From contig JAEDGC010000056.1 in the NCBI GenBank assembly GCA_016297695.1, forward strand, positions 1-9,683: 9,683 nucleotides of DNA, read 5' to 3'. This stretch comes from Bacilli bacterium (GTDB taxonomy: Bacteria; Bacillota_I; Bacilli_A; RF39; UBA660). The notes beneath the pieces are model-generated. The model ran no database searches and had not been told where the DNA came from. It saw only the letters and a program-made list of their open reading frames with translations. The translations under genes were made by a program, and so were the position numbers. Below, one piece after another: positions 6,559-9,683 of this stretch (position 1 is the first letter of the stretch; every line of letters starts with the position of its first letter).

Positions 6559-7258
6559 AGCATTTGCAAGTAGTAGTAGTGGTAATTGCTATTTGTTACA
6601 TAATGAAGAAACAAAGATTTTGTTGGAATGTGGTGTAGATAAAAAAACATTAAGAAATTATTTATTATCTTTTAATAAAATGATATTAACTGATTTAGAT
6701 TGTTGCTTATGCTCTCATATTCACTCTGATCATCTTGAAAGTGCAGATTATGTAAGTGAGTATATTGATGTATATAGCACATATGAAAGCTCAAATAGAT
6801 ATGATTATATAAAAGCACTCACACCACTTCAAGCAATAAAAATTGGAACAATAAAAATATTACCAATACCAGTTGAACATGGGAAAACTGAAAATAATGC
6901 GTTTGTGTTTTTAGATAAAGATAGTTGCATATTTTTTGGGACTGACTTTTCATTAATGACACAAAATGTTAGTAATTTCAAATTTGATAAAGTGTATATT
7001 GAGTGTAATTATGATGATGATAAATTAAAAGAAATATTAAGTTCAGAAGATGATGAGTTAAGGGAAAAACATATAAGGCAAGTTAGCACACATATGTCAA
7101 AAGAAAATTGTAAAACACATTTAAGATATATGAATTTAAGTAAATGTAAAGAGATTGTATTGCTGCATGCAAGTGCATTTTTAATAAACAAAATATACAC
7201 CAAAATAGAATTTGAAAAAGAATTTAAGATTAAAACAAATTTTGCAAAGGAGAATTAA
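6545..7258 (+). CDS. YycJ/WalJ-like metallo-beta-lactamase-fold nuclease
   Basis: This 237-aa protein starts with AFASSSSGNCYLL, close to the SGSxGNCYLI opening of YycJ-type proteins. The metal-site motif HxHxDH is complete (SHIHSDH: H58, H60, D62, H63), with EHG (H112), GTD (D134), STHMS (H183) and LLHAS (H208) as the expected later ligands. YycJ-like proteins have been reported to have 5'-3' DNA exonuclease activity, and such genes occur near recT in Firmicutes phages. An end-processing role is therefore the likeliest; partner with RecT or the SbcC-like ATPase is inference. The start at ATG 6545 is chosen over GTG 6521 because GGAG (6533-6536) lies 8 nt upstream and the homology starts at once after it. 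The gene overlaps the end of the homing endonuclease by 14 nt. Confidence 0.85.
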   Translation: MLDIKAFASSSSGNCYLLHNEETKILLECGVDKKTLRNYLLSFNKMILTDLDCCLCSHIHSDHLESADYVSEYIDVYSTYESSNRYDYIKALTPLQAIKIGTIKILPIPVEHGKTENNAFVFLDKDSCIFFGTDFSLMTQNVSNFKFDKVYIECNYDDDKLKEILSSEDDELREKHIRQVSTHMSKENCKTHLRYMNLSKCKEIVLLHASAFLINKIYTKIEFEKEFKIKTNFAKEN

Positions 7259-7261
7259 AAA

Positions 7262-7975
7262 ATGCATATTGAAGATAATTTTTTAATTGTTGATGAAATT
7301 TTTGAACCAAGAAAAATATATGGGCATAGTTTTGTTGGATTATGTGGATTAGATCCATTTAGCAAAATAGGTGATACGCTTTTAAAAATGCATAAATTAA
7401 TAAAAGAAGATGTACCTAAAAAATATCTTTTAAGAGGAGATTTTGCAGAAAAAATTATTAAACACGTATATGAGCGAGATGGTCATAAATGTACAACTTA
7501 TAATAAGTATGAAATTAAATTTGATAATTTTAAAGAACTTAAATATTTTGGTGGATTAATTGACATAGAACTTTTAGAAGAAAAAACTTTAATTGAAGTA
7601 AAAAGTAAATCAATGAAAGATTATGAGTATGTTAAAGCCAGTCCACCAAAACAAGAAGTATATCAAGGGCTTTATTATGGATTTTTAAGAAGATATGACA
7701 CAATTACAATGGAGTGGGTATTTTTTGATGAAGAAACTGAACAAGAAGTTTTTGAAGGCAAGAAACCTACAACTTTAAAAAACTTAAAAAAACATACTGA
7801 AATTATACCTATTAATTATATTGAAATGAATAATTTATTAACACAAGCACTTAAATTAAATAAAGCATTTGAAGAAAATAAAAAAATAAGTTTAAATTTA
7901 ATTAGTGATGAAGTATTAAATCAATTAGGATTAAAAAGACCTAATTATGATTTTGGTGATGGGTTGCCATTTTAG
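7262..7975 (+). CDS. YqaJ/Cas4-like PD-(D/E)XK exonuclease
   Basis: The 237-aa protein has the ordered motifs of the lambda-exonuclease/YqaJ/RecB-like nuclease fold. A first helix carries LRGDFAEKI (E63), then GGLIDIEL (D101), then TLIEVKSKS (E112, K114) and a helix QEVYQGLYYGF (Q131, Y134, Q135). This makes a 5'-3' double-strand exonuclease that generates single strands for RecT the likely role, by family knowledge. It resembles the PD-(D/E)XK proteins found beside RecT in Firmicutes phages. AAAGGAG (7246-7252) precedes the ATG by 9 nt and lies inside the end of the preceding gene, which stops 3 nt upstream. The C-terminal 90 residues are mixed and unassigned. Having both this gene and the metallo-beta-lactamase-fold nuclease suggests divided labour or redundancy. 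Confidence 0.85.
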   Translation: MHIEDNFLIVDEIFEPRKIYGHSFVGLCGLDPFSKIGDTLLKMHKLIKEDVPKKYLLRGDFAEKIIKHVYERDGHKCTTYNKYEIKFDNFKELKYFGGLIDIELLEEKTLIEVKSKSMKDYEYVKASPPKQEVYQGLYYGFLRRYDTITMEWVFFDEETEQEVFEGKKPTTLKNLKKHTEIIPINYIEMNNLLTQALKLNKAFEENKKISLNLISDEVLNQLGLKRPNYDFGDGLPF

Positions 7976-7985
7976 GGGTTAAAAT

Positions 7986-8504
7986 ATGGAGCAAAAAATA
8001 ACAATAGTGCAAGACACTAGGCAAAAAATAGGCAAAGATGAACATGTATTAAGATATTTTAAAGAGCAAGGCATAAACATAGTTCGTAGTAAGTTATATG
8101 TGGGAGATTATGCTTTATTACATGATATGACTATTTCCATAGATAGAAAAATGGATATGCTAGAAATAGGTCATTGCATTTGTGATAAAGAAGAACACCA
8201 AAGATTCAAGCAAGAGTTGATTAAAGCACAAGAAAATGGTATTAAATTAATAATTCTTATTGAAGATGAAAATATATATAATACATTTGGAGTAAGATTT
8301 TATAAATCACCAGTTTATAAGAGCAATGGTTATAAAAATGGTGTATTTCATAGAAGAGGTGAACCAATGAGCAAAATTAACTTTGCTGCATTGAGTAAAG
8401 CAATGGAAACAATGGAAGAAAAATATGGATGCAAATTTATGTTTGCAAAAAAAGAAAATTATGGCAAAAAAGTATTAGAAATTTTAATGAAAGAGGTAAA
8501 ATAA
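7986..8504 (+). CDS. ERCC4-type nuclease
   Basis: The 172-aa protein starts with ITIVQDTRQK (D10), and then KLYVGDYALL (G40, D41, Y42) followed by ISIDRKMDMLEI (D53, R54, K55). These match the XPF/ERCC4 core GDY...ERK, with the catalytic Glu of ERK changed to Asp. The change is common in short phage relatives, from memory. HQRFKQELIKA (about 71-81) and LIILIEDEN (88-96) are the usual helix and strand following. The chain has no HhH domain, so it is a stand-alone nuclease of flap or branched DNA. It fits as the enzyme trimming or resolving intermediates made by RecT annealing, an inference from operon context. AGGGG (7974-7978) precedes the ATG by 7 nt and overlaps the stop of the previous gene. 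Confidence 0.82.
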   Translation: MEQKITIVQDTRQKIGKDEHVLRYFKEQGINIVRSKLYVGDYALLHDMTISIDRKMDMLEIGHCICDKEEHQRFKQELIKAQENGIKLIILIEDENIYNTFGVRFYKSPVYKSNGYKNGVFHRRGEPMSKINFAALSKAMETMEEKYGCKFMFAKKENYGKKVLEILMKEVK

Positions 8505-8505
8505 A

Positions 8506-8922
8506 ATGGCAATAAAAGGTTATCCTATAAAACAAGGAACAAAATTAAAAGTTAAATTTTTAAAACAAGGTGAGAGCAAGCATGGTGCTTGGCAAATGTT
8601 TACACATAGTGAAAACAAAAAAAATCAACAAACAGGACAATATGAAAAACTTGCTACATATACAATTTTTATCAACAAACCAATTAAAAATTTGTTAGAA
8701 GATGATACAATTATAGTTCAAGGAATCACAGCAGTTTCTGCTTCAAGAAATACATATAATGGCAAAGAATATTATAATATTGTTGTTAATTGTGATGCAA
8801 CATTAGAAGAAAAAGAACCAAATGAAGATAATTTTAATTTGGGTGATACAGAAAATCCATTTGATTTTAATAATGAAGATATTGACAATCTTGATGTAAG
8901 TGATGATGATATTATATTTTAA
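8506..8922 (+). CDS. SSB-like single-stranded DNA-binding protein
   Basis: This 138-aa protein has a beta-rich first part (about 1-112) fitting an OB fold (LKVKFLKQGE, then TYTIFINKPI, DDTIIVQGITAVSA and YYNIVVNCDAT). A very acidic disordered tail follows, ending in SDDDIIF. This tip resembles the DDDIPF tip by which SSB proteins bind partner enzymes. The sequence of the fold is diverged from bacterial SSB, so the assignment rests on the tail, size and context with recT and nuclease genes. It would protect single strands and recruit proteins in recombination and replication. GAGG precedes the start and overlaps the stop of the previous gene by context (AAAGAGG). The gene starts 1 nt after the previous stop codon. 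Confidence 0.75.
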   Translation: MAIKGYPIKQGTKLKVKFLKQGESKHGAWQMFTHSENKKNQQTGQYEKLATYTIFINKPIKNLLEDDTIIVQGITAVSASRNTYNGKEYYNIVVNCDATLEEKEPNEDNFNLGDTENPFDFNNEDIDNLDVSDDDIIF

Positions 8923-8933
8923 TAGGTAATAAT

Positions 8934-9386
8934 ATGATTACAAAAAAACAACAAGAAAAAATAAAAGATATTTTAATGCAAAATAAATTAGCCAATAAAA
9001 TGCCAAGTACAATAATTGAACTTGCAAAAGAATTGGGGACTTTTAGGCAAAATATTTATTTAGCATTTCAAAATAAATGTCCTAAAACAGAATCATTATT
9101 AAAAAATTGGTTACAAAGTCAAAATAGAAGATATAAATATAAATGTTTATTAGTATTAAATGAAAGCAATAGACATTCTATAAAAAACTTTGGCTTTGAA
9201 CAAGAAGAAGATATTATTTGCACAAAATCTAAAAATATTGGAACAAAGTTTAAATACAACTGGATAATTGATAATAAAAATATTTTAAAATTAAAAATTT
9301 CTGATGATAATAATAAAGATTATTTTATTGATGATTTAGGGTTTATCAGTGATATGCTAAAAAAATATGTAATAAAGAAAAAATAA
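8934..9386 (+). CDS. Hypothetical protein with possible N-terminal helix-turn-helix
   Basis: I do not recognise this 150-aa basic protein. Residues 24-47 (PSTIIELAKELGTFRQNIYL and the following AFQNK) read like a helix-turn-helix: a short helix, a Gly turn and a second helix with S/N/Q polar residues. The remainder is a K/N/I-rich mixed region with two possible strands (YKCLLVLNES and YNWIIDNKN, then ILKLKIS) and a C-terminal helix. It is the last gene of the operon, ending a few bases upstream of the promoter at 9390-9419. It is a candidate for regulating that promoter, but this is context only. The ribosome binding site is weak (AGGT at 8923-8926), so expression may be low or coupled. Confidence 0.6.
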   Translation: MITKKQQEKIKDILMQNKLANKMPSTIIELAKELGTFRQNIYLAFQNKCPKTESLLKNWLQSQNRRYKYKCLLVLNESNRHSIKNFGFEQEEDIICTKSKNIGTKFKYNWIIDNKNILKLKISDDNNKDYFIDDLGFISDMLKKYVIKKK

Positions 9387-9404
9387 TTGTTGACAAATAA
9401 TTGT
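9381..9404 (+). repeat. 10-bp direct repeat flanking the -35 box
   Basis: AAATAATTGT occurs at 9381-9390 and again at 9395-9404, 14 bp apart. The two copies flank and share their edge bases with the -35 hexamer at 9390-9395. The first copy includes the stop codon of the upstream gene. The second copy also ends an imperfect palindrome ACAAATAATTGT (9393-9404). Such an arrangement suits an operator, but the AT-rich background makes chance repeats possible. Confidence 0.4.
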
Positions 9405-9419
9405 AGCTTGTGTTATAAT
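9390..9419 (+). promoter_or_regulatory. Consensus promoter with extended -10 for the structured RNA and replication gene
   Basis: TTGACA (9390-9395) and TATAAT (9414-9419) are 18 bp apart, and TG at 9411-9412 makes an extended -10 (TGTTATAAT). Transcription should start near 9426. It reads first through the structured region and its terminator and only then into the replication-type gene. Confidence 0.85.
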
Positions 9420-9425
9420 GCTTGT

Positions 9426-9571
9426 GTGGAAGTCATGAGCCACGAAAACGAAAAATTAAATAATTTGGTAGTAGTAGCCGATACACCAATAATTTAGTAG
9501 TAGTTATTGCTACCAAATTATAAGCACTTATAATGGAACGGCTATTCCTTTATAGGTGCTTTTCGTTTTTT
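9426..9571 (+). ncRNA. Candidate structured leader RNA or small RNA with a kissing-loop fold
   Basis: Manual folding of this ~145-nt transcript gives three elements. The outer stem pairs AAAACGAAAA (9445-9454) with TTTTCGTTTT (9560-9569); GCCA (9439-9442) may add pairs with TGGC (9573-9576) in read-through RNA. Hairpin 2 pairs ATAATTTGGTAG (9460-9471) with CTACCAAATTAT (9510-9521), 12 consecutive pairs plus three weaker ones. Hairpin 3 is the terminator (9522-9561). TAGCCG in loop 2 (9475-9480) is the exact complement of the 6-nt loop CGGCTA (9539-9544), suggesting a loop-loop contact. It has its own promoter and terminator and lies upstream of a replication-type gene, so it could be an attenuator, a cis-acting switch or an independent small RNA. 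I cannot match it to a named RNA family. GTGG (9426-9429) and CCAC (9440-9443) can form an alternative 5' hairpin. Confidence 0.55.
9522..9571 (+). terminator. Strong intrinsic terminator upstream of the replication gene
   Basis: Positions 9522-9538 pair with 9545-9561: 16 pairs with one U-U mismatch (9534/9549) and one G-U pair (9528/9555), closing the 6-nt loop CGGCTA. The tail TTCGTTTTTT (9562-9571) completes a good intrinsic terminator. The start codon of the next gene is 22 nt beyond it, so expression from the promoter at 9390 would need read-through. Confidence 0.8.
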
Positions 9572-9592
9572 ATGGCACGAAAGGAGATTTAT

Positions 9593-9683
9593 ATGGCAAT
9601 TTTAAGAGTTAATAAAACACAAGACTACACTGTTATGAGTAATTATCATTTTCGAGAAAAGAAAATGAGTTTAAAAGCAAAAG
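9593..9683 (+). CDS. Replication initiator-like protein, N-terminal fragment
   Basis: Only the first 30 residues lie in the window, beginning MAILRVNKTQDYTVMSNYHF and continuing REKKMSLKAK. Close sequences (M-x-x-x-RVNKT-x-DYTVMSNYHLRD-x-x-LSLKAKG) are the start of helix-turn-helix replication-initiator or DnaD-like proteins of Firmicutes phages and plasmids, where the segment leads into a winged helix. AAAGGAG (9580-9586) lies 6 nt before ATG 9593. An in-frame ATG at 9572 is a possible earlier start but lies in the terminator tail and lacks a ribosome binding site. Its placement after a promoter, structured leader and terminator suggests controlled expression. The gene runs off the window. 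Confidence 0.75.
   Translation, partial: MAILRVNKTQDYTVMSNYHFREKKMSLKAK

Noticed and set aside
4416..7203. Other - strand frames at 4416-4601, 5004-5276, 6291-6506 and 7009-7203
   Set aside because: All lie antisense within well-supported + strand genes with clear domain motifs and have no initiation signals of their own.
9428..9456. Hammerhead-ribozyme-like string (GTCATGAG followed by CGAAAACGAAAA)
   Set aside because: The invariant CUGAUGA core is absent and the stems needed for the three-way hammerhead junction do not form.
9459..9504. CRISPR-like or toxin-antitoxin RNA repeat array
   Set aside because: There are only two copies with a 12-nt interval, no cas gene and no endoribonuclease toxin gene nearby.
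9441..9561. Antisense promoter for a counter-transcribed RNA against the leader, as in plasmid copy control
   Set aside because: On the - strand I see TATAAT-like strings but no -35 hexamer at proper spacing, so an antisense RNA is not supported.

Overview
The window is a strongly AT-rich stretch in which every supported gene lies on the + strand, packed tightly with AGGAGG-type ribosome binding sites and sigma-70/sigma-A style promoters. Gene content (SSAP/RecT, phage-type nucleases, SSB, homing endonucleases, phage virion-type hypotheticals, a replication initiator) indicates a tailed bacteriophage or prophage of a low-GC Firmicutes-like host. A Spo0A-C-like DNA-binding protein fits a host related to Clostridia or Bacilli. 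No integrase, repressor or capsid hallmark is present, so lytic versus temperate lifestyle cannot be decided. All 13 complete genes end in TAA or TAG, and none contains an in-frame TGA.

Region 1 (1-2553). An intrinsic terminator (31-67) closes an upstream unit. A promoter (91-119) then starts a unit with a homing-endonuclease-like gene carrying two zinc-ribbon modules (148-963). It is followed by two phage proteins of probable structural role (966-1430 and 1423-2106) and a small papain-like cysteine-peptidase candidate (2134-2499). An AU-rich terminator (2509-2553) ends the unit.

Region 2 (2563-9386). A perfect-consensus promoter (TTGACA, 17 bp, TATAAT) drives a long recombination/DNA-metabolism operon. 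In order it holds a Spo0A-C-like regulator, a Rad50/SbcC-like ATPase, RecT annealing protein, a NUMOD4-HNH-NUMOD1 homing endonuclease inserted between genes, a YycJ-like metallo-beta-lactamase-fold nuclease, a YqaJ/Cas4-like PD-(D/E)XK exonuclease, an ERCC4-type nuclease, an SSB-like protein ending in DDDIIF, and an unrecognised protein with a possible HTH. Together these can process ends (ATPase plus nucleases), coat single strands (SSB), anneal them (RecT) and cut branched intermediates (ERCC4 nuclease).

Region 3 (9387-9683). A second consensus promoter with an extended -10 and a flanking 10-bp direct repeat starts a transcript of about 145 nt, which ends at a strong terminator just upstream of a replication-initiator-like gene cut by the window edge. 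By hand this RNA folds into a long outer stem enclosing two hairpins. The 6-nt loop of the terminator hairpin (CGGCTA) is exactly complementary to TAGCCG in the loop of the first hairpin, and a near-perfect direct repeat gives two competing partners for one strand. This structured leader or small RNA is the most unusual element of the window.
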